From Candidatus Wolfebacteria bacterium (GTDB taxonomy: Bacteria > Patescibacteriota > Minisyncoccia > UBA6257 > UBA9933): DNA of 5,505 bases. Both the position numbers and the translations under genes were made by a program. Positions 5,485 to 5,505 of this stretch are shown here, piece by piece. Below the pieces are notes generated by a model. The model did no database searches and was not told the origin of the DNA. It was given only the letters and a program-made list of their open reading frames with translations. Each line of letters starts with the position of its first letter. The first letter of the stretch is position 1. Location: the NCBI GenBank assembly GCA_027336345.1, contig DAHWFZ010000126.1, positions 1-5,505 on the forward strand, given 5' to 3'.

Positions 5485-5490
5485 TTTATA
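5485..5490 (-). promoter_or_regulatory. Candidate -10 hexamer TATAAA of rpmH
   Basis: On the minus strand TATAAA is preceded by GTCGC and lies 16 nt before the rpmH ATG, so transcription would start about 10 nt upstream of the gene. A -35 at normal spacing would lie outside the window, so only half of the promoter can be judged. Confidence 0.35.
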
Positions 5491-5505
5491 GCGACTTTTA
5501 TTTCC

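Overview
The window reads as ordinary chromosomal DNA of a small-genome bacterium, most likely a Patescibacteria/CPR member of the Parcubacteria kind. The grounds are protein style (a Rel protein without its central C-terminal domains, a stand-alone winged-helix/Cas2-like protein, divergent LigA motifs), the absence of Shine-Dalgarno sequences at all four visible gene starts, and heptamer and GTCAT-type palindromic repeats. TGA ends the rel gene and is not used in frame elsewhere, so the code is the standard bacterial one and not the Gracilibacteria/Absconditabacteria code. The lineage is inferred from style, not from a search.

Layout. 2-2077 (+): ligA, NAD-dependent DNA ligase, almost complete, with its first codon(s) just outside the window. 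2097-2124: a strong hairpin terminator. 2125-2222: a pyrimidine-rich spacer. 2266-2763 (+): a 165-aa winged-helix plus Cas2-like/PaaX-C-like putative regulator. 2889-4676 (+): rel (RelA/SpoT), a (p)ppGpp synthetase/hydrolase. 4677-4851: a convergent spacer holding three palindromic repeat pieces. 4852-5178 (-): rnpA. 5179-5333: a spacer with A/T-rich repeats and a terminator hairpin. 5334-5468 (-): rpmH, absent from the supplied ORF list and read directly from the sequence. The last 37 bases hold part of the rpmH promoter.

The most interesting signal is a 36-bp element occurring twice, at 2222-2257 and 2830-2865, directly in front of the Cas2-like regulator gene and directly in front of rel. 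The copies match at 29 of 35 core positions although the flanking sequence is unrelated. Each is a concentric dyad: outer arms AGTCAACA / TGTTGACT around a central GCGATCGC. The simplest reading is an operator bound by the neighbouring regulator, which would control itself and the cell's (p)ppGpp enzyme. That would be a two-gene stringent-response control module that I do not recognise as described. The regulator-operator link is inference.

The remaining genes are housekeeping: replication/repair (ligA), ribosome (rpmH) and tRNA 5' processing (rnpA). The rpmH-rnpA pair keeps its usual order, but rnpA is followed by convergent rel instead of the yidC neighbourhood common in other bacteria.
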